Positions 1 to 7,733 of a stretch of 64,000 bases of DNA are shown here, piece by piece (the first letter of the stretch is position 1; each line of letters starts with the position of its first letter). This stretch comes from Marinomonas shanghaiensis. GTDB taxonomy: Bacteria > Pseudomonadota > Gammaproteobacteria > Pseudomonadales > Marinomonadaceae. The translations under genes and the position numbers were made by a program. Location of the stretch: the NCBI RefSeq assembly GCF_003259175.1, contig NZ_QGOK01000014.1:1-64000 (forward strand), read 5' to 3'. The notes under the pieces were generated by a model that was given only the letters and a program-made list of their open reading frames with translations, was not told where the DNA came from and did not search any database.

Positions 1-6
1 GGTTTT

Positions 7-81
7 TGTAGGTCGCAGCTTTAGCGCGTCAGAGGGTTGCAAAGGCTTAATGCTCTTTGACGGCCTAAAGGCCGACCTACA
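7..81. repeat. Imperfect palindromic intergenic repeat (REP-like)
   Basis: The ends TGTAGGTCG (7-15) and CGACCTACA (73-81) are exact inverted repeats. Inner parts also pair imperfectly: GCTTTAG with CTAAAGG, and CGTCAGAG with CTTTGACG. The whole 75 bp could fold into one long interrupted hairpin. The form resembles dispersed REP/MITE-like intergenic palindromes. No second copy was noticed in this window, so the repeat status is inferred from its shape. Confidence 0.55.
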
Positions 82-82
82 G

Positions 83-534
83 TTTGGTTCAGGTTCAGTA
101 GGTCTTGGCTTGTGTCCCTTTCACACGTTCAACACCTAATACTAAGATCAGCAATGCAGTCGATTGCCTTTTATTTAGGTGCTTCTTTAGAGGTTGTTGT
201 AAGAAGTTAGATATTAAGTAATATTTATTTTTCATCGTTTTATGATGATAAAGCTATAAAATACAATGAGATAGATGTTTCTCCTGGGAAATAACTGTTT
301 TTAAAGTGCGGTTTTATTAAAAATTGTTCAAAACTTGATTGACCCAGCGGCTCAAAGCGGACTACAATCAGTTTCGTTTAAAAGAGTTGGCAATATTTAT
401 GTCCAGAGTTGCGAATATTACGTCATGTATGTTCGGTCCTGTTAAGTCATAAGTAATACCGAGTTTTTTTAGCACTATAACGTAAGCGATTTACGCTTGC
501 GTATAAATTAACTTAACCTACAGGATAAACAGAC
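83..534. other. Intergenic region and cold-shock leader
   Basis: No open reading frame is supported here. The first half is A/T-rich with nothing recognisable. The second half holds the probable csp promoter (339-368) and a transcribed leader of about 160 nt, typical in length for cspA-type mRNAs. Confidence 0.5.
339..368 (+). promoter_or_regulatory. Probable sigma-70 promoter of the first csp gene
   Basis: A TTGACC -35 box (339-344) and a TACAAT -10 box (363-368) are separated by 18 bp. Initiation near 375 would give a 5' leader of about 160 nt before the ATG at 535. Long structured leaders are characteristic of cspA-family mRNAs and control their stability and cold-dependent translation. 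The boxes are seen; the start site is inferred. Confidence 0.5.
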
Positions 535-744
535 ATGTCTGACGTAGTAACTGGTACAGTAAAATTTTTCAACGAAACTAAAGGTTTCGGTTTCATCACT
601 CAGGATTCTGGTCCTGATGTTTTTGTTCATTTCTCTGCAATCAACACTTCTGGTTTCAAAACTTTGGCTGAAGGCCAAAAAGTTGAATTCCAAGTAGCTC
701 AAGGCAAAAAAGGCCCAGAAGCTCAAAACGTTACACCTTTATAA
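535..744 (+). CDS. Cold-shock protein, CspA family
   Basis: This 69-residue protein is a single cold-shock domain that binds single-stranded RNA or DNA and acts as an RNA chaperone in the cytoplasm. RNP1 is visible as KGFGFI (residues 16-21) and RNP2 as VFVHF (about 29-33), with the family ending NVTPL. A 160-nt leader and an immediate terminator point to a monocistronic, post-transcriptionally controlled gene. A paralogue lies at 6739. Which Csp subtype it is, and whether it is cold-inducible, cannot be told from sequence. Confidence 0.95.
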   Translation: MSDVVTGTVKFFNETKGFGFITQDSGPDVFVHFSAINTSGFKTLAEGQKVEFQVAQGKKGPEAQNVTPL

Positions 745-783
745 GGTAACGTTGCTGAGGATATACTCAGCAGTGCGAATGCT

Positions 784-811
784 AAAAAGCGACTTTTAAG
801 TCGCTTTTTTT
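784..811 (+). terminator. Intrinsic terminator of csp
   Basis: AAAAGCGACTT pairs with AAGTCGCTTTT around a 2-nt loop, followed by a T-run. A smaller perfect hairpin (TGCTGAG/CTCAGCA, 753-772) lies between the stop codon and this terminator. Confidence 0.85.
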
Positions 812-884
812 GTTTTTGTAGGCTGGGTTTTTAAATGCAATATTGATTTGAACGATTGATTTTATAAACGTGAGGTGACGTTTT

Positions 885-1430
885 ATGGCTGTTAAGTCAT
901 TGCAAGAGCAGTTATTGGGTGTTGGGCTCGTTGATAAAAAGAAAGTGAAAAAATTAAAAGCTGAGACGCTTCAGCAAAAGCAAAAAATTAAAAAAGGGAA
1001 GATGGTTGCCACAGACGATAGTGAGCGGCAGGAAGCTTTAAAACAGCAAAGGTTGGAGAAGGCGGAGAAAGATCGGGCATTAAATTTAGAGCGCCAAAAG
1101 CTTGCCGATCATAAGGCTGTTCAGGGACAGATTAGGCAAATGATACAACAGAATCGTGTTCGTAAAGAAGATGGTGATATTGCCTACCATTTTACAGACA
1201 GTAAAAAAGTAAAGCAGATATATATTAGCCAAACCATGCATGACGATTTAAGTAGAGGCCGTTTGGCGATTGTTAAGCTGGATCAGCAGTACGAAATTGT
1301 GCCTGAGCCTGTGGCTGTCAAGATTAATGAGCGTGATGCTTCTTACGTACTTGTTTGTAATAATCGTGTTGAAAGTGTTGATGACGACCCCTATGCCGAT
1401 TTCAAAATACCCGATGATTTGATGTGGTAA
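885..1430 (+). CDS. yaiL: YaiL family DUF2058 protein
   Basis: This 181-residue basic protein matches the YaiL/DUF2058 family. It opens with the LQEQLLGVGLVD block, continues as a long Lys/Glu/Gln-rich charged helix (about 20-90), and ends with the signature DDPYADFKIPDDLMW. Family members are reported as nucleoid- or polysome-associated proteins, but no biochemical role is established. A GTGAGGTG ribosome site precedes the ATG. It stands alone between the csp terminator and its own terminator. Confidence 0.85.
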   Translation: MAVKSLQEQLLGVGLVDKKKVKKLKAETLQQKQKIKKGKMVATDDSERQEALKQQRLEKAEKDRALNLERQKLADHKAVQGQIRQMIQQNRVRKEDGDIAYHFTDSKKVKQIYISQTMHDDLSRGRLAIVKLDQQYEIVPEPVAVKINERDASYVLVCNNRVESVDDDPYADFKIPDDLMW

Positions 1431-1448
1431 CAGCATTTTTCTTCCTCT

Positions 1449-1475
1449 AAGAGGGTTTTTTAGCCCTCTTTGTCT
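1449..1475 (+). terminator. Intrinsic terminator of the YaiL gene
   Basis: AAGAGGG (1449-1455) pairs with CCCTCTT (1464-1470) around a T-rich loop and is followed by a short T-rich tract. Confidence 0.7.
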
Positions 1476-1833
1476 TTATTTTTTCGCTTCTTATTCTTCT
1501 TAATTTTCTCTTAAAACGAGTTTGGCTTCCTTTATTGACGAAAAATTTTCGAATCAATGTGCCAGTGTGTTTTTGTGAGTGCACATTTTATCTGCGGACT
1601 TTTTATAAGTTATTGTTATTTATTGATTTTTTTATTTTCTTTGTTAAAAAAATGATAGTAAATCCTTTTTATATGTAATATTTCACAAAAAAAGCACGTA
1701 TAGCGGATACTTAATGCAATTAGCTTGCATAAGGTTGTCTATTTCTGTGGAAAGTTTAGATTGTTTGACTGTTGCTTGCACATATCAAGCGCCTACAAGA
1801 AAAAGCGTACAAACATTTAAAAGGGAAACGAGA
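1476..1833 (+). other. A/T-rich porin upstream region
   Basis: No gene is supported. The stretch is very A/T-rich and must hold the porin promoter, but no pair of boxes is clear enough to call. A small palindrome, ATGCAA-ttagc-TTGCAT, sits at 1714-1730. An in-frame upstream ATG at 1714 would add 40 residues with no signal-peptide character, so I treat this part as untranslated leader. Confidence 0.4.
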
Positions 1834-2775
1834 ATGAAAAAATCGATTATTGCTATTGCTGTATCAAGTGCAGCTCTTGCGTCTGTCTCTGCTTATGCTG
1901 CTGAAGGCTCTACAGTAGATGTTTACGGTAACATCCAGTACGCATACGCTGATAAAGATGCTGGTGGTAACTTTGAAGATAATGGTTCTACTATTGGTTT
2001 GAAAGGCGAGACTAAAATCAATGATGATTTGACCGCTTTCTTCAAGTACGAAATTGAATTTGATGCTGATCAAAAAGAAGGTAGTTCAGGCGAGAACAAA
2101 GCTGACTTAGACCAAGCTTTTGTTGGTTTACAAGGTAACTTTGGTAAAGTGCAAATTGGTACTTTTGATACCAATTACAACAATGCTATTCAAGATGCTG
2201 TTGATCAGTATGAATACCTAGGCTTTACAAATGCAGCAAAAACGTCTGAAGGCGATACCATTGCTTATTTCTCACCTTCAGTAAATGGCTTTGAAGTGCA
2301 AGCAGCTGTGCAAGTGAAAGGTGAAGCTAGCGAAACCAACACTAATACAAACGCGAATGGTGACAAATCATCTTCTATGATGGTTGTTAAGTACTCTACT
2401 GGCATCGTGTCTGCTGCATTGGGTTACGATTCCCGCGCTAACACTGCTGATGCGGAAGCGACTACAGGCCTAGCTATCACAGTGACTCCTTTGGAAAACT
2501 TGTCTGTTACCGCAAAATACGAAACAACTGAAGATACTCAAGATATTCTTGGTTTAGCGGCTCGTTACGGTTACGGCGCTGGTGATGTGTACGCTTCTTA
2601 CCAGAATGTTGATCCTGACGCTGCTGGCTCTGATGACTTCAACGAATACGCTGCTGGTGTGACTTACAGCCTTGCGTCAAATATCTACGTATTTGGTGAA
2701 GTTGGTAAGTTCGAAAATGCTACCAACAGCGATACTGACACTCAAACAGCGGTTGGTGTTTACTACGGTTTCTAA
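1834..2775 (+). CDS. Gram-negative general porin
   Basis: The 313-residue product is an outer-membrane porin forming a passive channel for small hydrophilic solutes. It starts MKKSIIAIAV and has a 22-residue signal peptide ending ASVSAYA before AEGSTVDVYG. Alternating amphipathic strands follow, and it ends in the C-terminal phenylalanine typical of barrel insertion (GVYYGF). The ATG at 1834 was chosen because AAGGGAAACGAG precedes it and the signal peptide begins there; the upstream in-frame ATG (1714) is unlikely. Codon use is highly biased, as in abundant proteins. Ion selectivity and trimer partners cannot be inferred. Confidence 0.92.
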   Translation: MKKSIIAIAVSSAALASVSAYAAEGSTVDVYGNIQYAYADKDAGGNFEDNGSTIGLKGETKINDDLTAFFKYEIEFDADQKEGSSGENKADLDQAFVGLQGNFGKVQIGTFDTNYNNAIQDAVDQYEYLGFTNAAKTSEGDTIAYFSPSVNGFEVQAAVQVKGEASETNTNTNANGDKSSSMMVVKYSTGIVSAALGYDSRANTADAEATTGLAITVTPLENLSVTAKYETTEDTQDILGLAARYGYGAGDVYASYQNVDPDAAGSDDFNEYAAGVTYSLASNIYVFGEVGKFENATNSDTDTQTAVGVYYGF

Positions 2776-2804
2776 GATCTTCTTATAGACGATTTTATTT
2801 ACTC

Positions 2805-2839
2805 TAAGGCTCCTACTGCTCAATAAGGTAGGAGCCTTA
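2805..2839. other. Stem-loop downstream of the porin gene
   Basis: TAAGGCTCCTAC and GTAGGAGCCTTA form a 12-bp perfect stem (2805-2839) with an 11-nt loop and no T-run. It could protect the porin mRNA 3' end or be part of a two-step terminator with the hairpin at 2905. Confidence 0.5.
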
Positions 2840-2904
2840 CGTTAAGTACGATCATTCAAGGTTCCATATATCTCTCTTGTAGGCGGATTGTTGGAACATT
2901 TTTT

Positions 2905-2937
2905 AGCATCAGATGGCAACATCTGGTGCTTTTTTTT
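2905..2937 (+). terminator. Intrinsic terminator of the porin gene
   Basis: AGCATCAGATG pairs with CATCTGGTGCT around a GCAA tetraloop and is followed by eight T residues. Confidence 0.85.
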
Positions 2938-3033
2938 GCCTTGTGTTTATGCCGCAATGCATAAATGAATAACTTGATTGTTATTTGACCAAACCCTTAC
3001 ACTTATGTTTCATTTATTTCGTGGCGATTTACC

Positions 3034-3672
3034 ATGCTTAATATGAACTTTGCTCAAACGGTGTTTATTGAAACAGATAGGGTTAATTGGGTGGCCAGTC
3101 CTATGTCTGGTGTTCATAGAAAGCCATTAGCCAGAGAAGAGGCAGAACGCGGACATGCGACTAGCATAGTTCGTTATGATCCAGGTTCGGTGTTTCGGCC
3201 TCATCCACACCCTTTAGGAGAAGAGATTCTTGTGTTACAAGGTGTTTTTTCCGACGAAAAAGGCGATTTCAAGGCGGGCAGTTATTTTAGGAACCCGCCT
3301 GGTAGTAGTCATGCGCCACACAGTGTTGATGGTTGTCTCTTGCTGGTGAAATTGCATCAGTTCCAAGTTTCTGATCTTAATCAAGTGTACATAAATACAC
3401 CTGATATTTGGTTTTCTAAGGTTTCCGAAATATTGCCTCTTTATCAGTTTGGTGATGAGCGAGTGTGGCTTGTTCGTATTCAAAATGGTGAGGATATATT
3501 GGGTGAATTAGACTTATCTGACTCGGTTGAGTTATTTATGATATCGGGTCAGGCCTATTACGACGATGTGCTTATTTCTTCGGAAAGTTGGTTGCGAGAG
3601 CCTAAGTTTTCATTGAGTCATTGGCGTGTTGAGTCTGATTGTTTTATTTGGCTCAAATCAGGGCATTTTTAG
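3034..3672 (+). CDS. Cupin domain protein, ChrR-like
   Basis: This 212-residue protein carries a ChrR-type cupin. The metal-binding motif HPHPLGEE (about 57-64) and later the SSHAPH segment are visible, consistent with a small beta-barrel binding a divalent metal. It lacks the N-terminal zinc anti-sigma domain of true ChrR, and no sigma-factor gene is adjacent, so an anti-sigma role is not supported. Start choice is weak; an ATG at 3043 is an alternative. It is followed closely by an FAH-family gene and may be co-transcribed with it. Substrate unknown. Confidence 0.7.
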   Translation: MLNMNFAQTVFIETDRVNWVASPMSGVHRKPLAREEAERGHATSIVRYDPGSVFRPHPHPLGEEILVLQGVFSDEKGDFKAGSYFRNPPGSSHAPHSVDGCLLLVKLHQFQVSDLNQVYINTPDIWFSKVSEILPLYQFGDERVWLVRIQNGEDILGELDLSDSVELFMISGQAYYDDVLISSESWLREPKFSLSHWRVESDCFIWLKSGHF

Positions 3673-3701
3673 TCTGTATCAAACTGTATATTGAGGTTTC
3701 T

Positions 3702-4409
3702 GTGAAGCATATTGTACCAGAGCAAAAGCGAGTATTTTTACCTATAGTGGGACATGAGGCGTTGTTTCCTGTGGGGCGTGTTTATTGTGTTGGTCGTAAT
3801 TATGCGGAGCATGCTAAAGAGATGGGGGATGATCCTGAAAGAGATCCGCCGTTCTTTTTTATGAAAGACGCCTCTTGTGTCGTGCCGACCGCTTTTTCTG
3901 GCGTTACGCCTATTGCTTATCCCATGGCCAGTTCTCGGTTTGAGTATGAGGTTGAACTCGTTGTCGCTATTGGAAAAGGCGGACGCCATTTAACCATGCC
4001 ACAGGCCAGTGAGGCGATTTTAGGGTATGCCGTTGGATTGGATATGACGCGACGGGATTTACAAGCTCAGGCAAAGCTGAAAGGGCGCCCGTGGGAAGTT
4101 GGGAAGTCTTTTGACGAGTCTGCTCCAATAAGTCCTATCGTTTTAAAAAGCGATTTGCTTTCTACTGATATTTCAAAGGCAGAAATTGGCTTGAAGGTAA
4201 ACGGTGATATTAAGCAAATTAGCCACATTACTCATTTAACTTGGTCGATTGAAGAAGTGATCTGCAAATTATCAGAGGTCTTCGAATTGCGCCCAGGGGA
4301 CTTAATTATGACAGGTACGCCCGAGAATGTGGGTGCTGTCATTGTGGGTGACACTATGCAAGCTTGGGTTGCAGGTTTAGGGGACATAACAATAAGTGTC
4401 ACTGGTTAA
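3702..4409 (+). CDS. Fumarylacetoacetate hydrolase family protein
   Basis: The 235-residue protein has the FAH-family catalytic domain: the YCVGRNYAEHAKEM block near the N-terminus, the acidic metal site FEYEVELV, and the MTGTPENVG C-terminal block. Members hydrolyse C-C bonds in 2-oxo acids or decarboxylate/isomerise them using Mg2+. I place the start at GTG 3702, preceded by TGAGG and aligning with the usual N-terminus; an in-frame ATG at 3639 would overlap the cupin gene. The gene ends 11 bp into the convergent DTW gene. The exact substrate cannot be assigned. Confidence 0.85.
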   Translation: MKHIVPEQKRVFLPIVGHEALFPVGRVYCVGRNYAEHAKEMGDDPERDPPFFFMKDASCVVPTAFSGVTPIAYPMASSRFEYEVELVVAIGKGGRHLTMPQASEAILGYAVGLDMTRRDLQAQAKLKGRPWEVGKSFDESAPISPIVLKSDLLSTDISKAEIGLKVNGDIKQISHITHLTWSIEEVICKLSEVFELRPGDLIMTGTPENVGAVIVGDTMQAWVAGLGDITISVTG

Positions 4410-4857
4410 ACTCAGTAAATTTTTCTAATAGACTAGATGCTGCTGGGTGTTTGTATTCTGTTAATAGGTGAATGGCAACCTCAGCAGTGCATAGGCCTAT
4501 GTTTTTTTGATTTCGCCGCTTTTTATATAAAGATTTTACGCCTTGAATTTCGTAGTGCGGAAATGTTTTTAAATAAGGCGATTGATTATATATTTTCTTA
4601 GCTTGCTGCCAGGTGCCATCAATAATAATAATGTTGTCGATGGCTGGTGTTAGGCTAATTAAAGATCTCTGTTGCTCACTTTCACACGGATATACTAGCA
4701 GGGTGTTGTTGGGCGAGAGGGCTAATATTGCCTCGCTTGGATTGACTCTTGACCACACGATAATGTCACTCTCGCTTTCGAGTACGTCTTTTACTATTTT
4801 TCCTGTTCCAGAGGGTTTTTTGAGTTCTTCGCTGTGTGTCAGTAGCCAAATCTTCAT
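4399..4857 (-). CDS. DTW-domain protein (tRNA aminocarboxypropyl-uridine transferase-like)
   Basis: The 152-residue protein contains the DGTW core motif (IIDGTWQQAKK), the SPYL motif and the CTAEVAI block of the DTW family. Characterised members (TapT/TuaA-type) transfer the 3-amino-3-carboxypropyl group of S-adenosylmethionine to uridine in tRNA. It is much shorter than E. coli TapT (about 230 residues). The N-terminal zinc-type cysteine cluster and the C-terminal extension are both absent. The DTW fold itself seems complete, so it may be a compact subfamily rather than a broken gene. tRNA target unknown. Confidence 0.75.
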   Translation of the reverse strand: MKIWLLTHSEELKKPSGTGKIVKDVLESESDIIVWSRVNPSEAILALSPNNTLLVYPCESEQQRSLISLTPAIDNIIIIDGTWQQAKKIYNQSPYLKTFPHYEIQGVKSLYKKRRNQKNIGLCTAEVAIHLLTEYKHPAASSLLEKFTEFNQ

Positions 4858-5030
4858 GTCTATTTTTGCTTCAGTTGAGTGAGTTAAGCGCCTGTCTGTA
4901 TTGCACGCTTATTGATAGGGTATTGAATGAAATGTGTTTTAGAGGTGGTTGCTTTCATCTTGGCTTCTTGCCTCTAAGATGATGCATACGTTTCGGGATT
5001 ATACCGTTCCCGAACAGAACTGGAAAATAA

Positions 5031-5071
5031 AAAAGCCCAACGCCACTTTTTTAGTATGGCATTAGGCTTTT
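5031..5071. terminator. Terminator downstream of amtB
   Basis: AAAAGCCCAACGCCA (5031-5045) pairs with TGGCATTAGGCTTTT (5057-5071). The stem is flanked by A/T runs on both sides, so it could terminate in either direction; amtB reads into it on the minus strand. Confidence 0.8.
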
Positions 5072-5087
5072 ATGAATGTCAGAGACG

Positions 5088-6299
5088 TTATTCTTTACCA
5101 ATAGAGCCTATTTTATGGATGGCCAAATCCGCGCCGTTAAATTCGTCTTCCTCACTTAGTCTTAAACCACTCACTGCTTTTACGGCTCCGTATACAACGA
5201 AGCCACTCAGGGTGGCGACTAGAATGCCTCCAAGGCTGCCTATGAGCTGTGAGGCAAGACTGACCCCACCTAGCCCACCAAGGGCTTCGGAACCAAAGAT
5301 GCCGGCGGCGATGCCTCCCCAGGCCCCACAGACACCATGCAATGGCCAAACACCGAGTACATCGTCGGTATGTTTGAATTTCTGTTGAATGATGGTAAAT
5401 AGGATGGTGAAGATTGCTCCGGCAATGGCTCCTGTTGCCAAGGCGCCAATAGGGTGCATGATGTCAGAACCTGCGCAGATAGCGACCAAACCTGCTAATG
5501 GACCGTTATGGATAAAACCTGGATCGTTTTTTCCAAATAACATAGCCGCGATGATGCCTCCCACCATTGCCATTAAAGAGTTCACCGCGACTAGGCCGCT
5601 GATGCCCTCTAGGGTTTGAGCGGACATGACGTTAAAGCCAAACCAACCTATGCATAAGATCCAAGCACCTAGAGCTAAAAAAGGAATGTTTGACGGTGCA
5701 AAAGCAACAAGCTTGTCATTTCGAAAGCGTCCTTTACGAGTACCGAGTAGCAAAATGGCGGCTAAGGCGACCCAGCCGCCAAATGCATGCACTACCACTG
5801 ATCCAGCAAAATCATGAAAAGGTGCGCCAAATTTTGTTTCGAGCCAGTCTTGGATACCAAAATTTCCATTCCATACAACCCCCTCAAAGAGTGGGTAGGC
5901 GATGCCTACAATAATCGCGGCAGAAACCAGCATGGGATAAAATTTGGCTCGCTCTGCAACGCCGCCGGAGATAATGGCGGGAATCGCAGCGGCAAAAGTC
6001 ATTAAGAAGAAAAATTTTACCAAGCTGTAGCCATGTTCTTGGGACAATACGGCAGCGCTGTCAAAAAAATTGACCCCGTAAGCTATTTGATACCCGATAA
6101 AAAAATAGACAAGAGCGGAGACCGCGAAATCGGTCATGATTTTGACTAAGGCGTTAACTTGGTTTTTATGGCGGACGGTACCGACTTCTAGAAAAGCAAA
6201 TCCAGCGTGCATGGCAAAAACCATGATGGCGCCGAGTAAGATAAAGAGGGTGTTTGAGCTAGATACTAGCATTTCTACTGCACTATTTGTGGGTGTCAC
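5088..6299 (-). CDS. amtB: Ammonium transporter, Amt/MEP/Rh family
   Basis: The 403-residue inner-membrane channel moves ammonium/ammonia into the cell. About eleven hydrophobic helices are visible, along with family blocks HAGFAFLEVGTVRHKN (30-45), DFAGSVVVHAFGG and WPLHGVCGAWGG, which supply the pore histidines. There is no cleavable signal peptide. It is unusual in lacking an adjacent glnK, with which amtB normally forms an operon. A sigma-54-type promoter upstream (6416-6431) suggests NtrC control by nitrogen limitation. Confidence 0.95.
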   Translation of the reverse strand: MTPTNSAVEMLVSSSNTLFILLGAIMVFAMHAGFAFLEVGTVRHKNQVNALVKIMTDFAVSALVYFFIGYQIAYGVNFFDSAAVLSQEHGYSLVKFFFLMTFAAAIPAIISGGVAERAKFYPMLVSAAIIVGIAYPLFEGVVWNGNFGIQDWLETKFGAPFHDFAGSVVVHAFGGWVALAAILLLGTRKGRFRNDKLVAFAPSNIPFLALGAWILCIGWFGFNVMSAQTLEGISGLVAVNSLMAMVGGIIAAMLFGKNDPGFIHNGPLAGLVAICAGSDIMHPIGALATGAIAGAIFTILFTIIQQKFKHTDDVLGVWPLHGVCGAWGGIAAGIFGSEALGGLGGVSLASQLIGSLGGILVATLSGFVVYGAVKAVSGLRLSEEDEFNGADLAIHKIGSIGKE

Positions 6300-6738
6300 G
6301 GATCGCTCCTAATGGTTTTTTTGCACCAAAGTGGTTTGTTTTGTTTGTTTTTTCGCCCTATTTTTGGGCTTTATTGTCTGTTTTATTTGCTTAAAATCCG
6401 TTTATTCTTTGGTTAAGCAATAAATGTTCCACTCTTGCTTTTTTTTGGTGCTTTATTTTGGTTTTGGTTTTTTATGCACTGTTATGGGGTGTTGAGGGGG
6501 CTTTTTGCTGTTTAAACATAAATCATCCTCTGTTGTGGTTAGTAGTAAAGAGTATTACTTTTTTTTAACAATACTTGTTTTTCATCTGCTTTCTATTTTA
6601 TTGTCTAGGACATATTATATTTACAAGTATGTTATTGACGTTAATACAGATTAATATACTTAATATTACGTTCTTGCTTATTTAAGCTTGATTAAAAGAC
6701 GGTTCATTAAGAACAACGAAAAATAATATGAGGTTGTT
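6300..6738. other. Divergent intergenic region, amtB / csp
   Basis: No gene is supported. It holds the sigma-54-type promoter of amtB (6416-6431), a TGCAC-centred partial dyad (6475-6491) resembling an NtrC site, and the A/T-rich leader of the second csp gene. A TTGACG box at 6637-6642 is a possible csp -35, but no convincing -10 follows at standard spacing. Confidence 0.45.
6416..6431 (-). promoter_or_regulatory. Sigma-54 (-24/-12) promoter of amtB
   Basis: Read on the minus strand, TGGAACATTTATTGCT has the invariant GG and GC exactly 10 nt apart and departs from the TGGYAYRN4YYGCW consensus at one position. Initiation near 6405 would leave a leader of about 105 nt. An imperfect dyad TGCACTGTTATGGGGTG (6475-6491) lies 70-85 bp upstream and partly fits the NtrC site. 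Nitrogen control of amtB by NtrC/sigma-54 is well established in proteobacteria. Confidence 0.6.
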
Positions 6739-6951
6739 ATGTCAGGTCAATTAGTATCGGGTATTGTTAAATGGTTTAATGACGAGAAAGGATTTGGGTT
6801 CATTGCGCGTGACGGTGGACCTGATGTTTTTGTTCATTTTCGTTCTATAAATGGTAATGGTCGTCGTACATTACAAGAAGGTCAGAAAGTGACATTTGAA
6901 GTGACTCAAGGTCAAAAGGGTCCTCAAGCGGAGAATGTTACACCAGTTTAG
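6739..6951 (+). CDS. Cold-shock protein, CspA family (second copy)
   Basis: This 70-residue single cold-shock domain has RNP1 KGFGFI and RNP2 VFVHF and ends NVTPV. It is clearly paralogous to the protein at 535-744 but more basic (for example HFRSI instead of HFSAI). GAGGTTGTT precedes the ATG. It is monocistronic, with a terminator immediately downstream. Expression conditions are not visible. Confidence 0.93.
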   Translation: MSGQLVSGIVKWFNDEKGFGFIARDGGPDVFVHFRSINGNGRRTLQEGQKVTFEVTQGQKGPQAENVTPV

Positions 6952-6969
6952 GTGACGTTTTGATTGACT

Positions 6970-7030
6970 AAAAAACCATGCGTTTAATAGCTTATGTTGT
7001 GTAAGGTGTTAATAGTAAGCATGGTTTTTT
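6970..7030 (+). terminator. Terminator of second csp, long loop
   Basis: AAAAAACCATGC (6970-6981) pairs with GCATGGTTTTTT (7019-7030) over 12 bp, with a 37-nt loop, ending in a T-run. Confidence 0.6.
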
Positions 7031-7060
7031 TATGTCTATTTTTTACAATAGGAGTGTGTT

Positions 7061-7720
7061 TTGTTACCAGTGTTGTACTCGTTTCGTCGCTGTCCCTATG
7101 CTATTAGAGCTCGGTATGTTGTTGCTTTGCTTGAGGTGTCTGTACATCTAAGAGAAGTGATTTTAAAGGCAAAACCGGATGCGCTTTTGTCGTTAGGAGG
7201 GCGATCTACTGTGCCTCAGCTCGTTGATATTGATGGCACGAGATACCCTGAGAGCATAGATATTGTTTTCTGGGCACTATTGAAATCCAGCCATAAGTAC
7301 CAGTCGAAGCAGCTGTGGCCATCACAAACTCAGCGAAGAAATAATATGATGGCTTGGGTTACCTATAACGACCACTTTTTCAAATATTGGTTAGATCGTT
7401 ATAAATATGCGGATAGGTACCCTGAGTTTTCGGAAATGTATTATCGTTCAAAAGGCGAAGTATTCTTGCAAAGACTGGAAAGTCGCTTAAAAACACAGCG
7501 TTTTTTGTTTGGCGAAAAGGAAACGTTGCCCGATGTTATGATTTTTCCATTTGTTCGTCAGTTTGCAGCCGTAAACCAAAATTGGTTTGATGATTCTCAG
7601 TATAATAATCTAAAAAGCTGGCTTGCTTACTTTGTGAGTTCGACACGCTTTCAATCCGTTGTTATGGCTAAGTATTCTGCTTGGGAAGCGGGGCAGGCAG
7701 AGGTGCCTTTCCCCGCATAG
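7061..7720 (+). CDS. Glutathione S-transferase family protein
   Basis: The 219-residue protein has a thioredoxin-fold N-terminus with YSFRRCPYAIRAR, in which the CPY motif occupies the glutathione-site position. STVPQLVD and ESIDIVFWAL follow, then an all-helical C-terminal domain. It is a cytoplasmic GST-like or thiol-transferase-like protein of unknown substrate. The start is TTG at 7061: an AGGAG box ends 6 nt upstream and no in-frame ATG or GTG fits the conserved N-terminus. It lies between csp and convergent bamD. Confidence 0.82.
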   Translation: MLPVLYSFRRCPYAIRARYVVALLEVSVHLREVILKAKPDALLSLGGRSTVPQLVDIDGTRYPESIDIVFWALLKSSHKYQSKQLWPSQTQRRNNMMAWVTYNDHFFKYWLDRYKYADRYPEFSEMYYRSKGEVFLQRLESRLKTQRFLFGEKETLPDVMIFPFVRQFAAVNQNWFDDSQYNNLKSWLAYFVSSTRFQSVVMAKYSAWEAGQAEVPFPA

Positions 7721-7733
7721 TGATGAGCAAGCT

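Noticed and set aside
1714..1833. 40-residue N-terminal extension of the porin
   Set aside because: No signal-peptide features; the true signal peptide and ribosome site begin at 1834.
5056..5388. 110-codon plus-strand frame over the end of amtB
   Set aside because: Pro/Ser/Ala-rich shadow of the conserved transporter; starts inside the terminator.
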